Of a DNA stretch of 47,217 bases, positions 16,522 to 25,036 are shown piece by piece. The translations under genes were made by a program, and so were the position numbers. Every line of letters starts with the position of its first letter. Within the stretch, counting starts at the first letter, position 1. Below the pieces are notes generated by a model, which saw only the letters and a program-made list of their open reading frames with translations, was not told where the DNA came from and searched no databases. Origin of the DNA: JAAXKN01 sp050258815 (GTDB taxonomy: Bacteria; Bacteroidota; Ignavibacteria; Ignavibacteriales; SURF-24); assembly GCA_050258815.1 (NCBI GenBank), contig JBLMZM010000259.1, positions 1 to 47,217 of the forward strand. The letters run 5' to 3'.

Positions 16522-18162
16522 TCAACCGAAAATTTCCTTTAGTGTAGAGGTAAAGATTCTTGCATCCACAGGTTTTGTAAGTAAAGCTTCAACACCCAAT
16601 CTGTCATATTTTTCACGTAATTCGTCAGTCAGCAAACCCGCAATAACAATAGCCGGCACCTTGTTGCTCTCGTCTCTTTTGCGCATGGATTCGATCAGCT
16701 GAATCCCGTTCATAAGCGGCATGTCATGGTCAGTAACAACTAGCGAGGGGACCCTGTTGAGAATGATGCTCATGGCTTCGTAACCATTGGCAGTCTGAAT
16801 GACTTCAAAATCGGGCAGTATCTTGTTTATTAATTTATTCCAAAGGAGTCTGGATGCCGGATCATCTTCAACAAGTATTACCACTCTGGGTGCTTCGGGA
16901 ATAATGAAATGGAATTCGCTCCCTTTATTCAATTCAGAATAAAACCAGATATCACCCCCATGTTTCTCGATAATTTCCCTGACCAGCGTTAAGCCTAATC
17001 CACTGCCCTTTTCTCCCTTTGTACCCTCAGATGAAAATTTCTGGTCAAACTTGAAAATCTTGCTTTTATTCGCCTCAGATATGCCCACACCCTCATCTTT
17101 AACCGTAAATTCAATAAAACCTTTTTTGAAATGACTGACGCTTACTTCTATTGACCTGTTTTCATCGGTAAATTTAATGGCGTTGCTCAACAAATTCGTA
17201 ACTGCCTGTGTAATGAGCTTTTCATCCGCCTGAATGCTGATATCTTCAGGAACATTCAACTTTATTTCTATATTCTTCCTGATGGCATTACCGGTAAGGG
17301 AAGAGACACAATTATATACAAGAGACTTTGCTTTTAAGCGCTGGGGTTCGATCTTGACCCTTCCGGTCTGCAGGCGCGACCAATCCAACAGGTAATTTAC
17401 CAGCTGAAGCTGATTCTGCGAGGACTCGTAAATGTAATTAAGATATTCGTGCTTTTCATTATCAGGAAGACTGGTTTCAAACAACAGAATTTCGGCAAAT
17501 CCAAGTATGCTGGTAAAGGGGGCTCTCAGGTCGTGCGAAATAATTGAAATAAACCTGTCCTTTGCTTCATTCAGCTGCCGCAGATGCTCTTCGGATTCCC
17601 TTACTGCCTCTTCGGTTCTTTTCAGCTCTGTTACATCCGATACTATTCCATCCCAGCGAATTATTTTGCCATGATTGTCCCTTTCAACCGCTATACCCTC
17701 TTTAATCCACAAAACTTCTTTCTTCTTGCTAACAATCCTGTAAAGCAGGTTAAGTGATTTCCGTGCCGGATCATTTCCAAAGTCAACCAGTTTTTTTCTT
17801 GTAGTAAAAGTATCTTCAGCATGGACCAGGGATAATCCCCTTCCGGGCATTTGTTTAATTTCGTCGGCGGTATAACCGGTAAGTTTTTTTACAGACTGGG
17901 AATAAAAGACATCTTCGATTCCGTTCGCTGTTTCCACTGACCATAGAAAATCAGTTATATTGGAAGTGATCTTCTCATAGCGTTCCAGCTCCTTTTTAAG
18001 CCTGTCTGTTTCACTGAGTCCGCTCTTGCCCTCCGACTGATTATTGCCGGCCTTTTCCTTACCAATAGCCATTTCAGCCATTGAGCGTTTTTTTTCTGCC
18101 GTAGTCTTATTGCCCGAAATAATTTCATCCGAAATCTCTGAACCGGACTGTATCTCTGTCAT
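16522..18162 (-). CDS. Hybrid sensor histidine kinase (PAS, HisKA, HATPase, REC)
   Basis: A 546-residue soluble kinase with no membrane segments. A charged N-terminus (1-60) is followed by one PAS/PAC domain (~60-182), the dimerisation helix with phospho-accepting His210 (SIISHDLRAPF), and the ATP domain with N box NLLSNAIKFTDE, DEGVGIS and GSGLGLTLV. A C-terminal receiver (~428-546) has VVTDHDMPLMNG, the first Asp being the acceptor. It would sense an internal cue and phosphorylate its own receiver. No partner regulator is next to it; the kinase-less REC-PAS protein 6 kb away is a possible partner only by analogy. Confidence 0.93.
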   Translation of the reverse strand: MTEIQSGSEISDEIISGNKTTAEKKRSMAEMAIGKEKAGNNQSEGKSGLSETDRLKKELERYEKITSNITDFLWSVETANGIEDVFYSQSVKKLTGYTADEIKQMPGRGLSLVHAEDTFTTRKKLVDFGNDPARKSLNLLYRIVSKKKEVLWIKEGIAVERDNHGKIIRWDGIVSDVTELKRTEEAVRESEEHLRQLNEAKDRFISIISHDLRAPFTSILGFAEILLFETSLPDNEKHEYLNYIYESSQNQLQLVNYLLDWSRLQTGRVKIEPQRLKAKSLVYNCVSSLTGNAIRKNIEIKLNVPEDISIQADEKLITQAVTNLLSNAIKFTDENRSIEVSVSHFKKGFIEFTVKDEGVGISEANKSKIFKFDQKFSSEGTKGEKGSGLGLTLVREIIEKHGGDIWFYSELNKGSEFHFIIPEAPRVVILVEDDPASRLLWNKLINKILPDFEVIQTANGYEAMSIILNRVPSLVVTDHDMPLMNGIQLIESMRKRDESNKVPAIVIAGLLTDELREKYDRLGVEALLTKPVDARIFTSTLKEIFG

Positions 18163-18242
18163 ACTGCTGATACCTGATAATTTAAGTTTACTTTTGTAAA
18201 TATTTAATCTTTATTAATCGAAAATTTTCGGAAAATGTTAAA

Positions 18243-19361
18243 TTATTTGATAAAACTGCAGTATACATATTCAGCTACAGCCAGTGAAGCCGTAAGACCC
18301 GGCGATTCAATACCAATACAATTAATTATATTAGGCAGTCCGCACTTGCTTTCTTCATTAATAATAAAGTCGTTAAAATCCCTTTCTGCAGCTAACCGGG
18401 GTCTGATTCCGGCCATATCAGGGGCCAAATCATCAAAATTCAATGCGGGGAAATAACTTTTAATGGCAGCATAAAAATCTGTCTGCCTTGAGGCATCAAC
18501 CTCATAGTTTTCCTCATTAAGCGCTTTTTTCTCCACATCGGGACCAAATCTTATTCCCCCGTTCAGATCTATTGTAACGTGTACCCCTAAACCGTGCAGC
18601 TTTGGCATTGGAACAGGATAAATGAGATGATTAAAAATACCCCTTTTTCCCCTGAGTCTGAAATAATTGCCTTTGATGAATTTCAGCCTGTAGCCGTCAT
18701 TTTCCGTTCCGAGTACCTTTGCCACCTGATCTGAATAAAGGCCGGCGCAATTTATGATTCCAGCAATTTCAACTTTTGTAGTTTCGCCCGATACCTCACT
18801 TATTTCTGCTATGTAGCCCCCGGAGCGGGAATTCTTCTCCACAGCCGTAACCTTTGAATTAAACAGATAATCGGCCCCTTTTTCCTCTGAACGGTGCTTT
18901 AAAGAATCCATCAGCCCATGCGCCGAAACAATTCCCGTTGTGGGTGAAAACAGTCCCCCAGTACAGAAAACATTCGGTTCTTCTTTTTTTATCTCCGCAG
19001 CTGTTACAGGATACAGATCATTCATGCCCGCGATGGAAGCGTTGTTCCTTATTTCGTGCAGCTTTTGAAGCTCCTCCTCATCGACGGCAATAATGTATTT
19101 GCCTATTCTCTCGTGGGGAACGGAGTTTTTTTCACTCCATTCATAAAGCAGCTGCTTACCCCTTATGCAAAGACGTGATTTGAGTGAGCCCGCAGGATAG
19201 TAAATGCCGGCATGAATTACTTCGCTGTTGCGGCTGGAAACACCAGTTCCAATCCGGCTTTCTTTTTCAATTACCAGAACGCGGTAATTATACCGGGACA
19301 GCCTTTCTGCCATCGCCAGGCCAACCACACCAGCCCCTATGATTAAATAATCAAAGTCCAT
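18243..19361 (-). CDS. lhgO: FAD-dependent oxidoreductase, L-2-hydroxyglutarate oxidase-like
   Basis: A 372-residue enzyme of the DAO/LhgO family. The FAD motif is LIIGAGVVGLAMAERL at residues 6-21, and 'SSRNSEVIHAGIYYPAGSLKSRLCIRG' is the strongly conserved LhgO segment. 'GIRPRLAAERDFNDF' and 'GIESPGLTASLAVAEYV' near the C-terminus match too. LhgO oxidises L-2-hydroxyglutarate to 2-oxoglutarate and feeds electrons to the membrane. It follows the ROK kinase by 22 nt, so it is probably cotranscribed with the sugar genes, though no metabolic link is obvious. Length is slightly short of the family (~400). Confidence 0.85.
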   Translation of the reverse strand: MDFDYLIIGAGVVGLAMAERLSRYNYRVLVIEKESRIGTGVSSRNSEVIHAGIYYPAGSLKSRLCIRGKQLLYEWSEKNSVPHERIGKYIIAVDEEELQKLHEIRNNASIAGMNDLYPVTAAEIKKEEPNVFCTGGLFSPTTGIVSAHGLMDSLKHRSEEKGADYLFNSKVTAVEKNSRSGGYIAEISEVSGETTKVEIAGIINCAGLYSDQVAKVLGTENDGYRLKFIKGNYFRLRGKRGIFNHLIYPVPMPKLHGLGVHVTIDLNGGIRFGPDVEKKALNEENYEVDASRQTDFYAAIKSYFPALNFDDLAPDMAGIRPRLAAERDFNDFIINEESKCGLPNIINCIGIESPGLTASLAVAEYVYCSFIK

Positions 19362-19383
19362 TTAAGTTTGCTTTTGATATTTA

Positions 19384-20232
19384 TTATTTTCCCTCAACGG
19401 CATCGAAATACAAAGCTGCCGCTCCCAGGAGCGCAACCTGATCGAGTTCGGAAGGTTCAATTTTAATATTCTTAAGTGACTGTGCATAAGCAAAATCACT
19501 GATCGAATTCTTCATGCTTTCTTCAAAGAAACGGTAGGATTTGCTGACAGATCCGCCAAGAATAATTACTTCAGGGTCATATGTATAAAGGATTATTTTA
19601 ATTGCCTCACCCAGGTGTTTTCCGAAACGGGAGAATATTTCCAGGGCATTTTCATCTCCACCCATGGCTTTTGTGAACACCTCCTCACCTGTCATTGAAA
19701 ATTCATTGCTGAAGAACTGTCCGCTACAGTAATATTCCAGTATATTATCCCTGTAAGGAATCATACCAAATTCACCGGCTCCGCAATTGGATCCCGAATA
19801 TAGCCTGCCCTGGACAATTATTCCTGCACCAAGACCGGTACCTACAATAAGTCCTACAGCATTCTGATAGTCCTTCGCTTTCCCGAAATATTTTTCCCCT
19901 GCGGCGAAGCAGTTTGCATCATTATTTATATAAACAGGAATACCGTACCTTTTCTCCATGATCTCTTTCAGGTGAACTTCCTTCCACGAGGGTATATTCT
20001 GTACATCATATACTATACCCCTGCTGAGATCTACAACGCTTGGTACTCCGATCCCAATTCCTGCAACCTCATGGGTTATCAGCTGATCAATGAGCGCAAA
20101 TATCTCTTCCAGCACTTTCTCTTCAGATGCCTTTGTGCTTATCGGAGTGGAGGCAACATTTATAAGCGAATAACCATCTATTAAACCTACTCTTACGTTT
20201 GTTCCACCAAGATCAATGCCCAGTATCTTCAT
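19384..20232 (-). CDS. ROK-family sugar kinase
   Basis: A 282-residue cytosolic kinase. DLGGTNVRVGLID at residues 6-18 is the phosphate-1 loop and IVGTGLGAGIIV near 128 the second ATP motif; INNDANCFAAGE carries the catalytic Asp. The usual ROK zinc site (GHxxxxxxGxxCxCGxxGCxE) is missing: the histidine is replaced by Met (GEFGMIPYRD) and only one Cys of the cluster remains (EYYCSG). Such zinc-less ROK kinases exist. Its ATG overlaps the permease stop by one base (TAATG), so sugar uptake and phosphorylation are coupled. Glucose or N-acetyl-hexosamines are likely substrates. Confidence 0.88.
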   Translation of the reverse strand: MKILGIDLGGTNVRVGLIDGYSLINVASTPISTKASEEKVLEEIFALIDQLITHEVAGIGIGVPSVVDLSRGIVYDVQNIPSWKEVHLKEIMEKRYGIPVYINNDANCFAAGEKYFGKAKDYQNAVGLIVGTGLGAGIIVQGRLYSGSNCGAGEFGMIPYRDNILEYYCSGQFFSNEFSMTGEEVFTKAMGGDENALEIFSRFGKHLGEAIKIILYTYDPEVIILGGSVSKSYRFFEESMKNSISDFAYAQSLKNIKIEPSELDQVALLGAAALYFDAVEGK

Positions 20233-21506
20233 TACCTCTTTTCCTCCAGTATCTCTGCATTTTTCTTCTTTATGCTGATGGTTTCATTTGTAATGATCGG
20301 TTTTGCCCAAAGCCCAATACTGAAGATGTAGCCAAGTGTTAGATAAAGGAAAAACATGCCGTATTTGAGTCCGAACAGATCCCCGAGCCAGCCAATAATT
20401 ACCGGCACTATTGCACCGCCAATAATAGCCGTACACAAAATACCGGAGAATGAACCATGATTCTTATCCATGGAATTCAATGCCAGTGAAAATATGATTG
20501 ACCACATTACTGATGCTGAAAAGCCCACCATAGGGAATGCAATGAGCGCCATCTGGCTGCTGCCGAAAAACGCAATACTTAACCATACAAAAGCAGATAT
20601 GGTAAACCATACCAATACTTTTCTGCTGTCAAAAAACTTTAACAGCACCAGTCCAAGCAGACACCCTGCAGTAAGCATTCCCCAGAACCATGAAACTGTT
20701 GAAGCACCAACGGTCTGCGGATCCAGATTATGATAAACCTTAAGGAATTGGGATATCCAGTTTGCCACTCCCTGTTCTGTTCCCACATAAGCGAAAATTC
20801 CGATAAAATAAAGTACAACCACCTTTTCCTTAAACAGGTTTTTGTGCACCTCCCAGGCTCCTGCAATCTCATCTTCCTTTCTCTGAACCTCTGGAAATTT
20901 TGTAAAATACATGAGAATGACCATCAGGGCCGCCACAATTGCAAATACCCAGTACAATGAAACCCAGGGAAGTCCGGCTGGAACAACCTTATTAAGCAGG
21001 GAGATTACAGCTCCCGTATCTGCATTACCGGAATGAATATTTCTTACCAGATAGGAATAGACCCAGGGACTGATGAATGAAGCGGCACCGAAGATAAGCT
21101 GCGCGAGCACTGAGTTGAATGCGAAATGCTCTTCTCCTCCTGCAACCCTGAGCAGCGGGTTTATTGCCACCTGAAGCATTGCCATTCCGGCACCAATCAG
21201 GAAAAGAGAAAAGATGGCCACATAATAAGAGGGCATTACTGCAAAGAGCAGGGCCCCTGCAAATGCAACAAGGAACGCACTGAACATGATAGGTTTTTCC
21301 TTGTACCTGTCAACCAGCATTCCCGAAGGGATTGACATTACACCATAGGCAATAAAAAATGAAAAGGGAAACAAGGCTGCAAGTGTAAGGTTAAGGTTAA
21401 AACTGTTAATGATATCGGGAATAATGGGTCCCAGAATATTGGTAAGAAATGAAATAACAAAAAATACAAGGAATATTAAACCTACAATATAGTAGTTGCG
21501 TTTCAT
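20232..21506 (-). CDS. MFS sugar:proton symporter, FHS (FucP-like) family
   Basis: A 424-residue permease with about twelve membrane segments. The N-terminal half shows 'FFVISFLTNILGPIIPDI' and 'FPFSFFIAYGVMSIPSGMLVDRYKEKPIM', the MFS A-loop with D-R-Y-K-E-K. 'LLRVAGGEEHFAFNSVLAQLIFGAASFISPW' is characteristic of the fucose/glucose-galactose symporter group. It heads a three-gene run with the ROK kinase and an LhgO-like oxidase. Substrate is probably a hexose; fucose itself is unlikely since no isomerase or aldolase is next to it. Confidence 0.9.
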   Translation of the reverse strand: MKRNYYIVGLIFLVFFVISFLTNILGPIIPDIINSFNLNLTLAALFPFSFFIAYGVMSIPSGMLVDRYKEKPIMFSAFLVAFAGALLFAVMPSYYVAIFSLFLIGAGMAMLQVAINPLLRVAGGEEHFAFNSVLAQLIFGAASFISPWVYSYLVRNIHSGNADTGAVISLLNKVVPAGLPWVSLYWVFAIVAALMVILMYFTKFPEVQRKEDEIAGAWEVHKNLFKEKVVVLYFIGIFAYVGTEQGVANWISQFLKVYHNLDPQTVGASTVSWFWGMLTAGCLLGLVLLKFFDSRKVLVWFTISAFVWLSIAFFGSSQMALIAFPMVGFSASVMWSIIFSLALNSMDKNHGSFSGILCTAIIGGAIVPVIIGWLGDLFGLKYGMFFLYLTLGYIFSIGLWAKPIITNETISIKKKNAEILEEKR

Positions 21507-21675
21507 TTTATTCTCTCTTTATTTCAAGTTGAACAAAACCGTGAATATTAAAGCCAACAATAATAATTTCCGTTTAAATTTGCCAGCATTACATCAAAAT
21601 TTATGCTTCATCAAATTACGAAAAGTATAGTGGAAGGCCAATAGGGAAAACCCGGGGGTTTTGATGGATGGGGAT

Positions 21676-21699
21676 AAAAAAAGGACCGGAAACCGGTCC
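21676..21699 (-). terminator. Intrinsic terminator of the sigma/anti-sigma operon
   Basis: GGACCGG (21683-21689), loop AAA and CCGGTCC (21693-21699) form a perfect 7-bp GC stem. On the minus strand seven T follow directly. It lies 33 nt beyond the anti-sigma gene's stop. A weaker palindrome, AAAACCC-GG-GGGTTTT at 21647-21662, follows it. Confidence 0.9.
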
Positions 21700-21732
21700 T
21701 GTTTTAACTAAAAGGAAAAATGTCATGAAATG

Positions 21733-22431
21733 CTAGCGCCTGTCCCTCATCCACTTCTTAATGGAATCCATCCTGGCTCTCAGCAGGTCAAGATTCTGAT
21801 TCTCATCCTGCATGATGTTAAAACCATCAAAGCCAACTGTATTGCCATTCTGATACTGTTCGGAACCGTATGGTGAAGGTTTTGCCCTTAGGCTCTGATC
21901 GATATCTCCGCCGCCATTACCCTCAGGATTCGTATTTCTGAAGCTCCTGAACAGCTTTTCGTTGTTTGCCATTTCAACCGGTTCCCTTTTCTGAGGACTG
22001 ACAGCCGGTGCCTGCTCTTTTGGTGTTGTATTCTTTAGGCCGCCGGCCCTGTTCAGAACAACGTCAGTGGACGAGATGTTCTCGGGATTTATAAGGAGGT
22101 CCTGTTTTTTACCCTGATTAATGGCATTATCGTGACTCTGAGTACGCAATGAAGGGGGACTCATAAACGGGTTTTCAAACTCTGAGGCCTGTCTTCCAAA
22201 AAGGAGAAAGATAACTACCATAGTTGCAGCTAAAGCGCCCGCAGGCAAAAGAATGTTCCGCAGGTTAATATTAAAGAAAGAAGCACGCTGCTCTTTGGTG
22301 GCATTAATGTTATTGATCCTGCGCCTGAGATTCATTTCAAAGTCAGGCGGTGCTGAAATCCGCGGTAACTCCTTTAGTGAATTGATCACATCCTTTAAGC
22401 TTTCTTCTTCATTATCGTATCTTTTTGTCAT
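21733..22431 (-). CDS. Probable membrane anti-sigma factor
   Basis: A 232-residue single-pass membrane protein. Residues 1-58 are charged and would be cytoplasmic, with 'LPRISAPPDFEMNLRRRI' resembling the short conserved helix of anti-sigma N-termini. One membrane segment spans ~60-78, and the rest is a polar, low-complexity periplasmic part. The zinc motif (HxxxCxxC) of common ECF anti-sigma factors is absent. The role is inferred from position: it begins 5 nt after the ECF sigma gene and ends the operon at a strong terminator. Direct sequence evidence for function is weak. Confidence 0.62.
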   Translation of the reverse strand: MTKRYDNEEESLKDVINSLKELPRISAPPDFEMNLRRRINNINATKEQRASFFNINLRNILLPAGALAATMVVIFLLFGRQASEFENPFMSPPSLRTQSHDNAINQGKKQDLLINPENISSTDVVLNRAGGLKNTTPKEQAPAVSPQKREPVEMANNEKLFRSFRNTNPEGNGGGDIDQSLRAKPSPYGSEQYQNGNTVGFDGFNIMQDENQNLDLLRARMDSIKKWMRDRR

Positions 22432-22436
22432 AGGCT

Positions 22437-23018
22437 TTACTCGTTGTAGATTGACTTTAATAGTTTTTGAAGCTGGGCTCTTCCACGATTGATGCGCGAC
22501 TTAACGGTTCCGATGGACAAACCTGTAATTTCTGCTATCTCCTCATACGACATATCCTGCACATCCCTTAATATTACAACTTCCCTGTACACTTCTTTAA
22601 CTTTAGAAAGAGCCTTTTGTATAATTTTATTTTTAATTTCACTGTCCGCAAGCACATCCGGTAAAGCTGATTTATCAAGAAGATCTATAGTCTCTTCGTC
22701 ATCGCCGGAATGTATGGAAAACAGGTTTTTTCTTTTTCTCCTTTTTAATTCATTTTTTGCCAGATTAGTGGCAATTGTATAAATCCAGGTAGAAAACTTG
22801 GCAAATGATTTATATGAGTCCTTATGCAGGTAGAACCTGATCATGGTGTCCTGCACAACGTCTGTGGAAGCATCCCTGTCACCTACAAAACGAAAGACAA
22901 AATTTGTAAGAGGGTCTTTATACCTCTTCACAAGCAGTTCAAAAGCCTCAACATTATTATTGGCCTGGAATTCGCTTATTAATTCTTCGTCTGTAAGTTC
23001 TGATAAATTGTTTGCCAA
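22437..23018 (-). CDS. ECF RNA polymerase sigma factor (RpoE-like)
   Basis: A 193-residue sigma factor with regions 2 and 4 only. Region 2 is 'FELLVKRYKDPLTNFVFRFVGDRDASTDVVQDTMIRFYLHKDSYKSFAKFSTWIYTIATNLAKNELKRRKRK'-like (residues ~25-95). Region 4 (~135-190) has the helix-turn-helix 'MSYEEIAEITGLSIGTVKSRINRGRAQLQ'. The start is a TTG: an in-frame stop lies three codons upstream and no early ATG exists. The paired gene downstream is the likely anti-sigma factor. A perfect palindrome lies 40-58 nt upstream of the start (see 23059-23076). Signal and regulon unknown; envelope stress is a common role. Confidence 0.92.
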   Translation of the reverse strand: MANNLSELTDEELISEFQANNNVEAFELLVKRYKDPLTNFVFRFVGDRDASTDVVQDTMIRFYLHKDSYKSFAKFSTWIYTIATNLAKNELKRRKRKNLFSIHSGDDEETIDLLDKSALPDVLADSEIKNKIIQKALSKVKEVYREVVILRDVQDMSYEEIAEITGLSIGTVKSRINRGRAQLQKLLKSIYNE

Positions 23019-23058
23019 TGATATTTATACTCTAAAATATTTAAAATGTTTCAACTAA

Positions 23059-23076
23059 ATGTAAGAAATTTTACAT
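23059..23076. promoter_or_regulatory. Inverted repeat upstream of the ECF sigma gene
   Basis: ATGTAA-GAAATT-TTACAT is an inverted repeat with 6-bp half sites that touches a TTGAAA (23049-23054, minus strand) resembling a -35 element, with TATAAA 19 nt further on. It could be an operator or activator site for the sigma operon. Low-complexity AT sequence makes chance possible. Confidence 0.35.
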
Positions 23077-23162
23077 AAATGATTCCAAAAAATCAAAATA
23101 CACCACCGCCATTTCAGTCAGCCCGGTATTTACAAGCCATAACCGGACGGAAGTTAATCGGT

Positions 23163-24179
23163 TTATTGGAAAATCTCTCCCAAAAGAATAGTTATAACAG
23201 TTTTAGGATCAGCTGAAGTAGTTTTAACAGTAAGATCAGCGTTAAAAAGGGCACGAACAATCCTCATCAGCCTTAAATCCCTGTATATCAAGCTGGCCTT
23301 TTTGTAATCTTTATAATAATAAGGATGCGTTCCTACGATCCTGGCGGCTTCCTGGTCGGGAATATTGCTCTTCTCCAATTCGGGCACCTGTGCAAGGCCG
23401 GTAAAGTACCTGGTCAGCATTGAAATAATAAACAGAACATCCTTACCCTTATCGAGCAGATTGTATGCGGTTTCAATTGCCTTCGGCTTATTCCTGAGAC
23501 CAATGGCATTTTGCAGGTCGAATATTGTGTATTCTTTCAGTGCAGAGGAAATATTGATGATAGTCTCGCGCGTAATTTCCCGGTTTTCACCCAGATATGC
23601 AAGTATTTTCTGCAGCTGCATCTCTATGAGACTCCTGTTTTCACCCACAATATCAATCAATAACCCGGCATTTTCATGAGAAATGACCTTGTCTTTCCTT
23701 GCCGAATATTTGGTGATCCAGGATACCAGTTCTTCTCCCTTCAATTCATTGGCTTCAAAGAGATACCCACGCTTTAACAACGTAGCATAAGGTTCAGATT
23801 CAAGATTGGATATATTGCTGTTTCTGATGATGACTAAAACTGTAAAAGCGGGTGGATTTTGAACGTACGCACAGAATTTCTTCTTATCTCCCTTTAACTC
23901 CTCAAAATCCTTCAGAATAATCAGTTTTTTACTCGAACCGAAGGGGAATGCGGAAGCGAGGTCCAGTATTTCAACCACACTTTTTTCTTTTCCGCTGAGG
24001 CTTTCTTTATCGAAATCGGATATAAGAAAAGGCTGCACGGCATTTTCAACCGCTTTGGCAGCGTTTTCGATGCTGTAGGTGTCCTCCCCATAAAAGAAAT
24101 ATACAGGAAGAAGTGTATCTTTTTTCAGATACTTCCCAAGTGTAAAAATTGAAGGTACCGGGATTTTGTTTTTTGCCAT
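23163..24179 (-). CDS. holA: DNA polymerase III subunit delta
   Basis: A 338-residue clamp-loader subunit that opens the beta ring on DNA. The N-terminal part 'LPVYFFYGEDTYSIENAAKAV' (residues ~23-43), then 'FDKESLSGKEKSVVEILDLASAFPFGSSKKLIILKDFEEL'-like residues ~75-115, are characteristic of HolA; the helical C-terminal collar includes 'FDLQNAIGLRNKPKAIETAYNLLDKGKD'. Normal length. A lone housekeeping gene between the cyclophilin and the sigma operon. Confidence 0.92.
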   Translation of the reverse strand: MAKNKIPVPSIFTLGKYLKKDTLLPVYFFYGEDTYSIENAAKAVENAVQPFLISDFDKESLSGKEKSVVEILDLASAFPFGSSKKLIILKDFEELKGDKKKFCAYVQNPPAFTVLVIIRNSNISNLESEPYATLLKRGYLFEANELKGEELVSWITKYSARKDKVISHENAGLLIDIVGENRSLIEMQLQKILAYLGENREITRETIINISSALKEYTIFDLQNAIGLRNKPKAIETAYNLLDKGKDVLFIISMLTRYFTGLAQVPELEKSNIPDQEAARIVGTHPYYYKDYKKASLIYRDLRLMRIVRALFNADLTVKTTSADPKTVITILLGEIFQ

Positions 24180-24228
24180 TTCTGTACTGTTAAATAATAT
24201 TCTGAAGCTTATATGTGCAGAACTAAAT

Positions 24229-24273
24229 TAACCCGGCACGGTTTGATAAAAGGCCTGATCCGCTGCCGGGTTA
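24229..24273 (-). terminator. Probable terminator after the cyclophilin gene
   Basis: TAACCCGGCA and TGCCGGGTTA form a 10-bp stem, extended inward by CGG/CCG past a bulge, around a loop of about 20 nt. It lies 40 nt past the stop of the cyclophilin gene. The tract after it on the minus strand (ATTTAG) is only weakly U-rich. Confidence 0.55.
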
Positions 24274-24312
24274 TTAAGCTTGCATATTAAAAAATTAAAA
24301 GTGCGGCACTGA

Positions 24313-25026
24313 TTATCTGGTTTCAAAAATGCTGTTTAGTTTTTGTTTTCTTTTCTCAATTGTAACGCTTTCTATTGCAACAGGATCGACAGGTTTACCG
24401 TCATTTGGTCCCATCTTAGGAACAATCTTCTGTGCGGCTATCTTGTCGACGACATTCATTCCTCTGATAACACGGCCAAAGATTGTATATGCCTTGGGCA
24501 GTTCGGGAGCATCCCCCAGCATGATAAAAAATTGCGAGGCATTTGTATTGGGTCCCCTGTTGGCCATTGCAACAACACCGCGGACATAACCTTCCTTGTA
24601 ACTGGGTGTGTTGGGATTTAACTCATCCTCAAAAGTATCGCCGTAAATACTCGTACCGCCCCCGCCGGTTCCCGTAGGATCACCACCCTGGAGTACATAT
24701 CCTTTTGCAATACGATGGAAAATTACGTTATTAAAGTAGCCCGCGAGACTCAGACCTATAAAATTTGCCGTAGTCTTGGGAGCATCTTTTGTAAACAATT
24801 CCATCTCAATATTGCCGTATTTTGTTTTAATGTTTGCAACTGTTATGCTGTCTGCGCTCTTACTCATCATTTTATCAATGGCCGCCATATCAATACTGAG
24901 TGTCCTGTGTGATGAATCCTGCTTTGAGGCCACACCCGTAGAATCAGGGTTGCCGCCGGATGTTTTGGAGTTATGGCATCCTAATAATAAGACTACCGCA
25001 AAGATGAACAGAAAGAACTTATACAT
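24313..25026 (-). CDS. Lipoprotein peptidyl-prolyl cis-trans isomerase (cyclophilin)
   Basis: From ATG 25026 the protein has 237 residues. This start begins a lipoprotein signal with lipobox LLGC (Cys17) and has GAGGAG 8 nt upstream; the longer frame adds 12 residues before the signal. The cyclophilin domain spans ~65-225, with FHRIAKGYVLQGGDPTGTG and 'RGVVAMANRGPNTNASQFFIML' containing the catalytic Arg and Gln-Gly-Gly. It catalyses proline isomerisation and should sit in the periplasm attached to a membrane, helping secreted and outer-membrane proteins fold. It lies 10 nt after uppP. Confidence 0.93.
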   Translation of the reverse strand: MYKFFLFIFAVVLLLGCHNSKTSGGNPDSTGVASKQDSSHRTLSIDMAAIDKMMSKSADSITVANIKTKYGNIEMELFTKDAPKTTANFIGLSLAGYFNNVIFHRIAKGYVLQGGDPTGTGGGGTSIYGDTFEDELNPNTPSYKEGYVRGVVAMANRGPNTNASQFFIMLGDAPELPKAYTIFGRVIRGMNVVDKIAAQKIVPKMGPNDGKPVDPVAIESVTIEKRKQKLNSIFETR

Positions 25027-25036
25027 TGCATTCTCC

